From positions 1 to 64,000 of the forward strand of contig NZ_LDNB01000014.1 in the NCBI RefSeq assembly GCF_001026695.1: DNA of 64,000 nucleotides. The letters run 5' to 3'. Positions 42,939-51,518 of the stretch are shown one piece after another. The DNA comes from Neobacillus vireti (GTDB lineage Bacteria > Bacillota > Bacilli > Bacillales > Cytobacillaceae). Each line of letters begins with the position of its first letter. Within the stretch, counting starts at the first letter, position 1. The translations under genes were made by a program, and so were the position numbers. The notes beneath the pieces were generated by a model. That model searched no databases and was not told the origin of the DNA. It saw nothing but the letters and a program-made list of their open reading frames with translations.

Positions 42939-43617
42939 AGACGAGGCAGTTATCAGACAAGGTCTAAAGGTTTTACTGGAACAAGTTATGGGTGGTTTTC
43001 AAGTATTGGAGGCAAAAAGCGGTGAGGAAGGAGTATCCATTATCCACCAGCGAATTCCCCATTTAATCATAACGGACATCCGGATGGGAGGGATGGATGG
43101 CCTTACTTTTATTTCAAAGGTAAGACAAATTTCCAAGGATGTTCCGATTATCATTTTAAGTGGCCATAGTGACTTTGAGTATGCCAGAACGGCCATGCGT
43201 TATGGCATAACGGATTATTTTCTAAAGCCAATCAACCGGATTGAACTGACTGAAGCCATTTCAACTATCTTTAAGGAAAACAAAGCAGAAAGTATGCCTG
43301 TTTCCAAGCAGTTTCAGGCTATCCTTCAATTTATCGATGACCATTTAAGCCGTGAAATTGCACTCAGTCAAATTGCAGAACATGTATCTTTGAATCCACA
43401 ATATGTTGGTCAATTGTTTAAGTCTGAGTTAGGAATGACCTTTACGGAATATATGGTGGAGGTACGGTTAAAAAGGGCCAAGAAGTTATTAAAAGAGACC
43501 AATTTAAAGGTATATGAGGTTGCACAGCTTTCAGGCTATAAAAGTCCAAAGCATTTTATGACGGTATTTAAGCAAGAAACTGGGATCACGCCGATAGGGT
43601 TCCGTAAATTTTCTTAA
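42916..43617 (+). CDS. YesN-type AraC-family response regulator
   Basis: A 233-aa response regulator: receiver domain (ED residues 8-9, phospho-Asp 54 in TDIRMGGMDG, Lys in FLKPIN), then a C-terminal AraC HTH pair (IAEHVSLNPQYVGQLFKSELGMTFTEYM and VAQLSGYKSPKHFMTVFKQETGITP). It starts at TTG inside the kinase 3' end, overlapping 23 bases, with AGGGGGA upstream. It probably activates the ABC operon that starts 100 bases later. Confidence 0.93.
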   Translation: MKEILVVEDEAVIRQGLKVLLEQVMGGFQVLEAKSGEEGVSIIHQRIPHLIITDIRMGGMDGLTFISKVRQISKDVPIIILSGHSDFEYARTAMRYGITDYFLKPINRIELTEAISTIFKENKAESMPVSKQFQAILQFIDDHLSREIALSQIAEHVSLNPQYVGQLFKSELGMTFTEYMVEVRLKRAKKLLKETNLKVYEVAQLSGYKSPKHFMTVFKQETGITPIGFRKFS

Positions 43618-43716
43618 AATTTTAAAAATATGAGAATACCGAACTATTTCTAGTTCTGAGAGGATATTTATTCAATCCCTTCTTCATTAAAATGAGAAAC
43701 AAAGGGAGGTTATAAC

Positions 43717-45009
43717 ATGATAAAAAAGCTTGGAATCATTTTTTTAGTTATTTTTTTGATAGCGGTTTCATCTGCGTGTAACAAAGATTCCACTACCACT
43801 GCCTCAAATGATAAAGGGTCAAAAGCGAAAGATAAGCAGGTGGAATTGACCTTTATGATGTGGGGAAATGAAGCCCACCAAGAGGTCTATAACAAGTTAA
43901 TCGGAAAGTTTAATGAAACACATCCAAACATTAAGGTGAAAATGGAAAGCGTTCCTTTCCCTGACTATCAACAAAAGATTACCGTACTAGCTGCCGGAAG
44001 AGAATTGCCTGATGTAGGATGGGTAGCAGAGCGAATGGTACCACAATTCATGCAAAATGGCATATTAGATGATGTTTCATCTTTCAAAGACGATAAAGAA
44101 TACAAGATGGACGACTTCTTCCCGTCCACTTTGGATTTGTTTAGAAAAGACGATAAATTATTTGGCATTCCATTTTCAACACCACCAGAGGTTTTGTTTT
44201 ACAACAAAGATTTGTTCTTGAAGGCTGGTGAAAAAACACCAAACGAGCATGTGCAGGCTGGAACATGGAATTGGGAACAGTTTGAGAAGTCCGCAAAAGC
44301 CATCTCAGCAAAAGGAACTTACGGTGCAAACTTCTTCCGGGATTGGAATACTTGGATTCCATTATTATCACACACTTGGAGTTATGGCGGGGATTTATTT
44401 GATAAGAATCAAACAAAGTTCACATGGAACAGTTCCCAGGGTGTAGAGACACTAAAGATGCTTGACCGAATGATGTTTAAGGACGGATCCCATCCGAAAG
44501 CTGGCGAGCAAGTAAGCTTTGAGTCTGGAAAAATTGGTATGTTCTTTGATGTATATAGTTATGTTTCCCGTGCCCGTGAAGTAAAGGATTTTGCTTGGGA
44601 TATCGCTCCGCTTCCTGAAGGACCAGAAGGCAGATTCCCAATGCTAGGGCAGGCAGGATATGGATTATTCAAAGGTTCTAAGCATCCGGAGGAAGCAAAA
44701 GAACTGCTGAAGTTCTTTACAAGCCATGAGGGAATTTCCGCGACTTCTACTTACTTTGTACCGCCGCGTGAATCGGTCCTTAGCTCGGATGAATTTGTGA
44801 ATCAGCCGAATAATCCGCCAGCGGAAAGCATTAAACGAGCTGTCATCGATGAAATGGACAATGCAAGACTACAAGCGGGACATATCGAGTGGCAAAAAAT
44901 TGATAATGCGATTCAATTTGGCTTTGATGAATTATTTGGCCAGTTGAAAAAGCCTGAGGATATATTAAAAGGTATGGAAGATAAGATTGATCCATTGTTG
45001 AAGAAATAA
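43717..45009 (+). CDS. Sugar ABC transporter, binding lipoprotein
   Basis: A 430-aa family 1 solute-binding protein. Lipobox VSSAC (Cys21). The domain begins VELTFMMWGNEAHQEVYNKLIGKFNETHPNIKV, the usual opening of UgpB-like proteins, and ends in a helical C-lobe. It binds a carbohydrate outside the cell; the ligand is unknown. It is the first gene after the YesMN pair. A strong hairpin follows, so it is probably made in excess of the permeases. Confidence 0.93.
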   Translation: MIKKLGIIFLVIFLIAVSSACNKDSTTTASNDKGSKAKDKQVELTFMMWGNEAHQEVYNKLIGKFNETHPNIKVKMESVPFPDYQQKITVLAAGRELPDVGWVAERMVPQFMQNGILDDVSSFKDDKEYKMDDFFPSTLDLFRKDDKLFGIPFSTPPEVLFYNKDLFLKAGEKTPNEHVQAGTWNWEQFEKSAKAISAKGTYGANFFRDWNTWIPLLSHTWSYGGDLFDKNQTKFTWNSSQGVETLKMLDRMMFKDGSHPKAGEQVSFESGKIGMFFDVYSYVSRAREVKDFAWDIAPLPEGPEGRFPMLGQAGYGLFKGSKHPEEAKELLKFFTSHEGISATSTYFVPPRESVLSSDEFVNQPNNPPAESIKRAVIDEMDNARLQAGHIEWQKIDNAIQFGFDELFGQLKKPEDILKGMEDKIDPLLKK

Positions 45010-45014
45010 AGCGC

Positions 45015-45048
45015 GATGCGGTTAATCCTTAAATGGATTAACCGCATC
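45015..45048 (+). terminator. Intercistronic hairpin after the binding protein
   Basis: A perfect 14-bp stem GATGCGGTTAATCC/GGATTAACCGCATC with loop TTAAAT, then CCTTTT. Partial termination is likely, giving more binding protein than permease. Confidence 0.85.
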
Positions 45049-45071
45049 CCTTTTACTAGGGGTGTAAAACA

Positions 45072-45764
45072 TTGAGTGCTTCCTTAACACATTTATTAGA
45101 AACGAAAAAACTTACCTTAATTGTCAGTCTGCCGGAAAATCGATTGGATCTTGCAAGGGCAGCCATTGACGCCGGTGTTGATGTGATTAAACTGCATGTG
45201 AATGTCCATCATCGTGCCTCGGGAAACAGCTTTGCTGCCGTTAACACGTATGAAGAAGTTTTCCGCAAAATTAGAGAGGAATTTTCCGGTCCTCTTGGAA
45301 TTGTTCCCGGTGGCGAATTCGAAGATATCAAGCGAATGGAGATGGAGCAGTTAATCCAATTAGGTTTTAATTTCTATTCTATTTATGCCCACCATAAGCC
45401 GGGCTGGCTTATGCAGCTAGGAGGGATGGAAAAGACATTTGCGATTACCAATGAGTATCGTTTTAGTCAGTTGGGTAAGGTGAAACATCTTGGAGTGTCT
45501 GCGCTTGAAGCGTCGATTATTCCTGGAGAAGAGTACGGGACCCCTTTGACCTTTAAAGATATTCTATCCTATAATGCGCTTGTTCAAAGTGTTGATGTCC
45601 CTGTAATGGTCCCGTCCCAAAGAAAGATTGAGCCATCGGATATTCCCTTGCTTTATGAGGCTGGGGTAAAAGCCGTAATGCTGGGGGCCGTTGTAATTGG
45701 AAAAACAGAAGAAAGTATTAAAGGAGCCATTTCATCTTTTAGAGAAACGATTGATTCATTGTAA
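45072..45764 (+). CDS. TIM-barrel protein of unknown substrate
   Basis: A 230-aa (beta/alpha)8-type protein. AAIDAGVDVIKLHVNVHHR and GVKAVMLGAVVIGK near the C-terminus look like phosphate-binding barrel motifs as in HisA/NanE-like enzymes. It starts at TTG behind GGGGTGT. It is sandwiched between the sugar-binding protein and the permeases, which suggests it acts on the imported compound or a phosphorylated product. I do not recognise the family. Confidence 0.6.
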   Translation: MSASLTHLLETKKLTLIVSLPENRLDLARAAIDAGVDVIKLHVNVHHRASGNSFAAVNTYEEVFRKIREEFSGPLGIVPGGEFEDIKRMEMEQLIQLGFNFYSIYAHHKPGWLMQLGGMEKTFAITNEYRFSQLGKVKHLGVSALEASIIPGEEYGTPLTFKDILSYNALVQSVDVPVMVPSQRKIEPSDIPLLYEAGVKAVMLGAVVIGKTEESIKGAISSFRETIDSL

Positions 45765-45778
45765 AGGAGGCAGCGAAG

Positions 45779-46708
45779 TTGGAGTTAAAAGTGAAAGCAG
45801 CAGAGGGCCTGCCTGTTAAAAAGATACGAAGGAAAATATGGGGTAGTGAAGCCTTTTATGGCTACTTATTTGTTAGTCCGATGGTGATTGGTTTTTTACT
45901 AGTTATGTTAGTTCCTTTCATCTATTCCGTATATATGAGTTTAACAGATTGGAAGCTCCTAGGTGACCCCAATTTTATTGGCAGTGAGAATTACCAGCGT
46001 CTAGTGAATGACCCTGATTTTTGGGAGGTTATGAAAAATACACTCCTTTTTTCCGGGGGCTTGGTTCCGTTAAACATTGTGATTGCGTTGTTACTGGCGC
46101 TGCTTCTGCAACGTCATTTACCCGGGATTGGCCTGTTTCGAACGGCTATTTTTATTCCGGTTATGACCTCTATTGTCGTTTGGTCAATCATATGGAAGTA
46201 CATGTTTGGAACGGATGAAGGATTTATTAACCAACTACTCGATGTTTTTGGCATTACTGGTCCTGCCTGGCTATACGACCCAAAATTTGCAATGGGTGCT
46301 GTTATTGTTGTAAGTGCGTTGAAAAATGTCGGTCTAAATATGGTTCTATTTCTTGCCGCTCTACAGCAGGTGGATAAAAACCTTTACGAAGCATCCTATT
46401 TAGACGGTGCAAATAAACTTAAACAATTTTGGAATGTTACCCTTCCTATGATTACACCGACTGTCTTTTTAACGTTAATTTTAACCGTAATTGGCTCGAT
46501 GAAGGTATTTGGGCAGATTTATGTGATGACAGGCGGCGGACCAGGAAATCATACGAAGGTATTAGTTTATTATATTTGGGAGAATGCCTTCAAATTGTTT
46601 GATTTTGGCTACGCTTCTGCCATTGCCATTGTTTTATTTGTGATTATCTTATTCTTTACACTCGTTCAATGGAGTGTAAGAAAAAGGTGGGTTTTCCATG
46701 AACAATAA
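45779..46708 (+). CDS. Sugar ABC transporter, permease 1 (UgpA-like)
   Basis: A 309-aa MalF/UgpA-type permease with six TM helices; the EAA motif ASYLDGANKLKQFWNVTLPMI and end motif near the C-terminus are clear. It begins at TTG behind AGGAGGCAG, 14 bases after the TIM-barrel stop, so the genes are translated together. Confidence 0.94.
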   Translation: MELKVKAAEGLPVKKIRRKIWGSEAFYGYLFVSPMVIGFLLVMLVPFIYSVYMSLTDWKLLGDPNFIGSENYQRLVNDPDFWEVMKNTLLFSGGLVPLNIVIALLLALLLQRHLPGIGLFRTAIFIPVMTSIVVWSIIWKYMFGTDEGFINQLLDVFGITGPAWLYDPKFAMGAVIVVSALKNVGLNMVLFLAALQQVDKNLYEASYLDGANKLKQFWNVTLPMITPTVFLTLILTVIGSMKVFGQIYVMTGGGPGNHTKVLVYYIWENAFKLFDFGYASAIAIVLFVIILFFTLVQWSVRKRWVFHEQ

Positions 46709-47534
46709 GAAAAAAAATAATATTTTTATAAAAATAAGCTTTTACGGAATATTATCGATTATCTCTTTGATTATGATTGTTCCATTTTTATGGATGATTA
46801 ACACATCATTTAAGGACTCTACTAAAATATTTTCGTTTCAATTCATTCCTGATCCATTTAGGTGGGAAAATTATCTACATGTCCTAAAAACGACTCCATT
46901 CCATCTATTTTATTTTAATAGTTTTTACATTGCCGTTTTAGTCACAATTGGGACGATTTTCTTCGGTTCACTAGCCGGTTATGCCTTTGCAAAATTGAAG
47001 TTTAAAGGAAGCAATCTCCTGTTTTTATGTTTATTAAGCACGATGATGATTCCTGTCGAAGTAATTACGATACCACTTTTCCTCTTCATGAGAGATTTAG
47101 GTTTGATTAACACCCATGTTCCCTTAATCGCTATCCCTATCTTAGGTCCGGCGGGAGTGTTTGGGATTTTCGTTATGAGACAATTTTTCTTATTGGTTCC
47201 AAAGGAATTAGAAGAGGCGGCAAAGTTAGATGGCTGCTCCTATTTTCGAATCTACTGGAATATCATGCTGCCGCTTTCAAAACCGGCGATTGCAACGTTA
47301 ACAATCTTTACCTTTTTAACAAGCTGGAATGAATTTTACGAGCCGCTTATTTATATCAATTCAAAAGAATTGATGACCCTGCCATTAGCTCTGGCCCTAT
47401 TCACGGATGAAGTAGGAACAAGGTGGGAGTTATTGATGAGTGCGTCGGTGATGGCTACTGTTCCATTGTTAGTTATCTTTTTCTTTGCCCAAAAACAGTT
47501 TATCGAGGGCGTCACGATGACGGGCGGAAAATAA
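46698..47534 (+). CDS. Sugar ABC transporter, permease 2 (UgpE-like)
   Basis: A 278-aa MalG/UgpE-type permease with six TM helices and EAA motif EEAAKLDGCSYFRIYWNIMLPL. It overlaps permease 1 by 11 bases. The end of the gene is followed by an imperfect 35-bp duplication (47517 and 47552). No ATPase is encoded in the operon, so a shared MsmK/MsmX-type ATPase elsewhere probably serves it (established for many Bacillus sugar importers). Confidence 0.94.
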   Translation: MNNKKKNNIFIKISFYGILSIISLIMIVPFLWMINTSFKDSTKIFSFQFIPDPFRWENYLHVLKTTPFHLFYFNSFYIAVLVTIGTIFFGSLAGYAFAKLKFKGSNLLFLCLLSTMMIPVEVITIPLFLFMRDLGLINTHVPLIAIPILGPAGVFGIFVMRQFFLLVPKELEEAAKLDGCSYFRIYWNIMLPLSKPAIATLTIFTFLTSWNEFYEPLIYINSKELMTLPLALALFTDEVGTRWELLMSASVMATVPLLVIFFFAQKQFIEGVTMTGGK

Positions 47535-47584
47535 TTGTAAAAGGATATTGGGATGACAGGCGGAAAAAATTTTAAAAGGATGTG
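47517..47584 (+). repeat. 35-bp imperfect direct duplication at a permease end
   Basis: GATGACGGGCGGAAAATAAT at 47517 is echoed by GATGACAGGCGGAAAAAATT at 47552, both followed by AAAAGGAT. The copy contains part of the permease stop and a second ribosome-binding stretch for the next gene. Confidence 0.7.
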
Positions 47585-47590
47585 TCTGGT

Positions 47591-48931
47591 TTGAAAACAG
47601 AACTAACTTTTGATGTTGTGGTTGCAGGCGGGGGGCCGGCCGGCATCAATGCAGCGATTGCCTCAGGGAGAGCCGGAGCAAAAACACTTCTGATTGAAAG
47701 ATATGGTTTTTTGGGAGGGATGTCGACGGTTGCACTGGTGTATCCGTGGATGACCTTTCATACGAATTCCGGTAAGCAAGTTATCAAAGGAATTGCTCAA
47801 GAAATTGTCGAGCGGTTAATGGACATAAACGGTTCACCGGGCCATTTACGTGATACGGTCGGATTCACCTATTCGTTAACCCCTTATCATCCGGAAAAAT
47901 ATAAACTATTGGCATTAGATATGTTGGAGGAAGCTGGAGTTGAAGTGCTTGTTCATAGTTTCGTAGATAAAGTAGAAGTGGAAGGAAATCAAATTTCCGC
48001 GCTTGGTCTTGCAACAAAATCTGGCCCTATCCGCGTTTTTGCCAAGAGATTTGTAGATACGACAGGGGATGCCGATATCGCGTACCTTTCCGGCGCTCCT
48101 TGTTTAAAAGGAAGAGATGATGACCATAAAACCCAGCCAATGACGATGAAGTTCCGGATGAGGGGTGTAAACCTTGAAAAAGTAAAAGAGGCGATGAAGG
48201 CAAATCCGAGTAATTTTTACAAGAAGACCCCCATAGAAGAACTAGATCACATTCCTTTAACGGGCGTTCAGGGCTTTTATAAGGAATGGAGTGAATCCGG
48301 TGTCCCTATTAATCGGGACCAAGTTCTCTTTTTCGCAGGGCCGGAGGAAGATGAAGTGCTTGTCAATTGTACCCGTGTGCAAGGGCTGGATGGAACAGAT
48401 GTGTTTGATTTATCCGCGGGGGAAAAAGAAGGAAGAAAACAAGTACTGATGATGGCAGAGTTCCTGCAAAAGAAAATTCCGGGTTTTGAAAAGGCATCTA
48501 TTTCTGCTGTGGGAACTCAAATCGGTATCCGCGAAACACGTCGGATTGATGGCCAATATGTTCTTTCCATTGAGGATGTTGTAAATGGCAAGAAATTCGA
48601 GGATACCATTGCTCTAAGCGGCTACCCAATTGACATACATGATCCAAGTGGTAAAGGCGTTCAAGCAAAAGACATCGAAGGAGATGGCAGCTATGGCATC
48701 CCGTACCGCTGCCTCGTGCCCCAAAAATTTGATAATTTATTAGTAGCAGGGAGGTGTATTTCAACCACTCACGAAGCATTAGCCACCACAAGACTAACCC
48801 CAAGTGCAATGGCAACGGGGCAGGCTGCCGGAGTCGCAGCAGCACTCTCCATCACCGATCATGTCGCACCAAAAGACCTAAACATCACCAAGCTAAGGGC
48901 ACATTTAGCTGGAAATGGGGTAGTACTTTAA
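47591..48931 (+). CDS. FAD-dependent oxidoreductase
   Basis: A 446-aa flavoprotein with the FAD-binding GxGxxG pattern VVAGGGPAGINAAIASGRAG in the first ~35 residues, a second FAD-contact block (KRFVDTTGDADIAYLSG) near the middle and the C-terminal GRCISTTHEALATTRL stretch. This matches the FAD_oxidored (PF12831) type. The electron acceptor and substrate are unknown; context suggests it oxidises the imported carbohydrate. Start is TTG at 47591, 10 bases behind AAAAGGA; the GTG at 47582 is too close. Confidence 0.9.
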   Translation: MKTELTFDVVVAGGGPAGINAAIASGRAGAKTLLIERYGFLGGMSTVALVYPWMTFHTNSGKQVIKGIAQEIVERLMDINGSPGHLRDTVGFTYSLTPYHPEKYKLLALDMLEEAGVEVLVHSFVDKVEVEGNQISALGLATKSGPIRVFAKRFVDTTGDADIAYLSGAPCLKGRDDDHKTQPMTMKFRMRGVNLEKVKEAMKANPSNFYKKTPIEELDHIPLTGVQGFYKEWSESGVPINRDQVLFFAGPEEDEVLVNCTRVQGLDGTDVFDLSAGEKEGRKQVLMMAEFLQKKIPGFEKASISAVGTQIGIRETRRIDGQYVLSIEDVVNGKKFEDTIALSGYPIDIHDPSGKGVQAKDIEGDGSYGIPYRCLVPQKFDNLLVAGRCISTTHEALATTRLTPSAMATGQAAGVAAALSITDHVAPKDLNITKLRAHLAGNGVVL

Positions 48932-48936
48932 GAAGC

Positions 48937-48997
48937 ATGGGGACGGTTCTCATGCTTCATTAACTAAGTTTTTTGAAGCAAAAGAACCGTCCCCATG
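48937..48997. repeat. Long inverted tag CATGGGGACGGTTCT ... AGAACCGTCCCCATG
   Basis: Perfect 15-bp arms with an inner GAAGC-like pair enclose a 30-base loop, between the oxidoreductase and the DUF4127 gene. Related AACCGTCCCC appears at 24358. Confidence 0.85.
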
Positions 48998-49025
48998 GTC
49001 TTTTGTCAAAAAAAGGAGGAAAATC

Positions 49026-50675
49026 GTGAAGCATTGGAGAAAAATTTTTTCGATAGGCCTTGCTGTTGTTTTATTGTTTAGTTCTATGGGGATGATTGAA
49101 GCTGCTGGGAAGGAGAAGTCGCTGGCTACCATTTTAATGGTCCCTTTGGATGATCGCCCAGCCAATATTTACTTTCCTCAGCATGTTGGACTGTCATCGG
49201 GTGTAGAAGTGATGATTCCGCCAAAGGATATGATTGGTTATTTCACTGAACCGGGTAATGGTGAGGAAATCAGTAAATGGATACTCAAAAATGCTGATAA
49301 GGCAGATGGGTTTGTCATTTCCACAAGTATGCTTGCATATGGAGGTCTAGTTGCTTCACGTACAGGTGTTAAATCATTAGATGACTCGCTTAAGGATATT
49401 CAGGTCATTAAGAAACTGAAAGAATTATATCCAAATAAGCCTGTATATGTATACGATACGATTCAAAGGCTGGCAGTAACGGCTATTAACGATGAATATG
49501 AAAAGTATTATTCTCTTATAAGCGAATGGGCGATTTTGTATGATAAGGTCGTTAATTTAGGAATGGATGGTAAAGAAAGACTAGCACAACTTGAGTCATT
49601 AATCCCTGCTGCTGTTTTAGAAGATTACAAGAAAGCTAGAGCTAGAAATCACACAGTGAACAAATTAATGATTGATTGGGTTGATCAGGGTTACATTGAC
49701 TATTTAATTTTATCCCAAGATGATGCTGCTCCTTATGGAGTTCATCGTGCGGAGAGGGAGCTATTAATTGATAAGGTCAATGAACTTCAAGTTCAGGATC
49801 AAGTTTCCGTTTTTCCCGGTGCAGATGAAGTGGATGTAGTATTGGTATCCCGATTTGTTAACCGTTTCTTCCATTCCTTACCAAAGTTCTTTGTTGAATA
49901 CGGAGGTATCGACGGAAAGGATTGGATTGCGCCTTTTGAAGATACTACTTTTGATTACAATGTGCAAAAGCATATTACTTCAGCGGGTGGTACGATTGTT
50001 GGGAATGAAAAACAAGCAGATATTTACCTTTTGTTAAATACACCTTCGTCTAACAGTTCAACGAGATCAAAAGATATTGATGGACTGGTTAATAGAACTA
50101 AAGAGTTAATCGCAAATGGTAAGCAGGTCGCCATTGGGGATGTTTTGATTGTTAATAAGGCCGATGAAGAATTAGTCATGAAGCTTGCCTCGGAGGTAGA
50201 TTTGACAAAAATTCTTTCCTATAGTGGCTGGAACACTGCTGGAAATGCACTTGGGATTACTGTTGGTCATGCTGCTTCAAGGTATGTCTTTTTAGCTCAA
50301 AAATCTGGGTTTGGGGTTCCATTGTATGAACAAACGGCGAAAGCACATTACGAATTTTTACTTCACCGGTTTGCCAAAGATCAGGGCTATAAAAATGTTG
50401 TCCATCCGGCAGCACGAGCTTATATCCAACAAATAGGGGCAAGCGAGTTTTCCCTTGGTGACAAATATGACCTAGTAAACAGCTTTGTTAAGGAGAAACT
50501 TACACAAGAAACTGAATACTGGTATCAATACTTTGATGGTAAGCAGATTTACATTGGCTCAAGGGGAAACAAAGACTTTTATAAAACAATCTCTTCATTA
50601 GAAAGAGTCCATGTAAAACTACCTTGGCCGCGAATCTTTGAAGCCGAACTTGAGCCAACATTGAAATTGAATTAA
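49026..50675 (+). CDS. DUF4127-family exported protein
   Basis: A 549-aa protein with a Sec signal peptide (residues 1-27, ending MIEAAG). Opening motif MVPLDDRPANIYFPQ, SMLAYGGLVASRTG, QDDAAPYGVHR and HPAARAY are the DUF4127 fingerprint (family length ~500-550). Probably extracytoplasmic; activity unknown but the conserved Asp/Arg/His pattern suggests an enzyme. GTG start behind AAAGGAGG. It closes the YesMN-ABC-oxidoreductase operon. Confidence 0.9.
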   Translation: MKHWRKIFSIGLAVVLLFSSMGMIEAAGKEKSLATILMVPLDDRPANIYFPQHVGLSSGVEVMIPPKDMIGYFTEPGNGEEISKWILKNADKADGFVISTSMLAYGGLVASRTGVKSLDDSLKDIQVIKKLKELYPNKPVYVYDTIQRLAVTAINDEYEKYYSLISEWAILYDKVVNLGMDGKERLAQLESLIPAAVLEDYKKARARNHTVNKLMIDWVDQGYIDYLILSQDDAAPYGVHRAERELLIDKVNELQVQDQVSVFPGADEVDVVLVSRFVNRFFHSLPKFFVEYGGIDGKDWIAPFEDTTFDYNVQKHITSAGGTIVGNEKQADIYLLLNTPSSNSSTRSKDIDGLVNRTKELIANGKQVAIGDVLIVNKADEELVMKLASEVDLTKILSYSGWNTAGNALGITVGHAASRYVFLAQKSGFGVPLYEQTAKAHYEFLLHRFAKDQGYKNVVHPAARAYIQQIGASEFSLGDKYDLVNSFVKEKLTQETEYWYQYFDGKQIYIGSRGNKDFYKTISSLERVHVKLPWPRIFEAELEPTLKLN

Positions 50676-50682
50676 TGAAGGT

Positions 50683-50708
50683 GGGACGAGGCACGGGCGC
50701 CTCGTCCC
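50683..50708. repeat. GGGACGAGGC...GCCTCGTCCC hairpin tag
   Basis: Perfect 10-bp arms with a 6-base loop between two convergent genes (DUF4127 and PaiB), where it can act as a bidirectional terminator. The flanks also pair as TGAAATTGAATT/AATTCAATTTCA. Confidence 0.85.
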
Positions 50709-50717
50709 AATTCAATT

Positions 50718-51338
50718 TCATTTATTTAATTTTTGTAGATTTTTTCTCATAAGGGATGCAATCTGTTTATTATTTTGATCGGAGGTACTTTCTAGCTGCT
50801 TAATAACTAACTCTTGTCGTTCAACAGAATGATTTTGACTTAATTTAGCTTTGGCTTCAATTTTTATGATTTTTATTTTGAACGCAACAATCCCTTTACT
50901 CATTCCTTCGATAAAACTCTGTTCTACATCATTTAACTTGTATGAGCTGTCTGGATTTTCATATTTATTTACCAGGTCATTTAAAGAATTGTATATTGCT
51001 TTTTCATCGTCGATAATCTCCATCTTTCCATATAGATGGATAGACACATAATTCCAGGTAGGTACTGCTTTGCTTGTTTCGTACCAAGAAGGGGAAATAT
51101 AACAGTGAGGACCTTGGAAAACCGCAAGAATCTGTTGGTTTTCTATATCCTTCCATTGCTCGTTTGGACGTGCAAAATGACCATATAAAGCATGCTCACT
51201 TTTATTTAATATCAGTGGGAGATGAGTAGCATACGGTTCACCGTTATGCTGAGAAAATAAAGTTGCGAAGCTGTATTTTTCGATAAAGTCATAAATAATT
51301 TCTTCATCATCAATTTTAAAATATTTAGGTATATACAT
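50718..51338 (-). CDS. paiB: PaiB-type FMN-binding protein
   Basis: A 206-aa protein (B. subtilis PaiB is about the same length) opening MYIPKYF and containing [13 protein letters not shown]...[13 protein letters not shown], the FMN-binding split-barrel signature. PaiB is linked to repression of sporulation and degradative enzyme genes; the partner PaiA is not present. The start ATG 51338 has GAGGCG upstream and matches the usual N-terminus; the ATG 21 bases earlier is less likely. Confidence 0.9.
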   Translation of the reverse strand: MYIPKYFKIDDEEIIYDFIEKYSFATLFSQHNGEPYATHLPLILNKSEHALYGHFARPNEQWKDIENQQILAVFQGPHCYISPSWYETSKAVPTWNYVSIHLYGKMEIIDDEKAIYNSLNDLVNKYENPDSSYKLNDVEQSFIEGMSKGIVAFKIKIIKIEAKAKLSQNHSVERQELVIKQLESTSDQNNKQIASLMRKNLQKLNK

Positions 51339-51480
51339 AATTAATTCGCCTCGTTTCAACTGACCTACTTCCGTTTTTGCATCCTTTTCACTACTTAAGG
51401 TTTCGTGAAATAATGTGATAGCTAAGATTCCTGTTTAAAACACGTCAATCTCAATGTATAACCTATCATAATGGGACAAT

Positions 51481-51499
51481 GGGACAGGCTCCTTGTCCC
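51481..51499. repeat. GGGACAGG...TTGTCCC tag
   Basis: GGGACAGGCTCCTTGTCCC, identical to 24701-24719, preceded by GGGACAAT. It sits after the EAL-HDOD gene. Confidence 0.75.
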
Positions 51500-51518
51500 A
51501 AAGTACTTCCTATGTACC

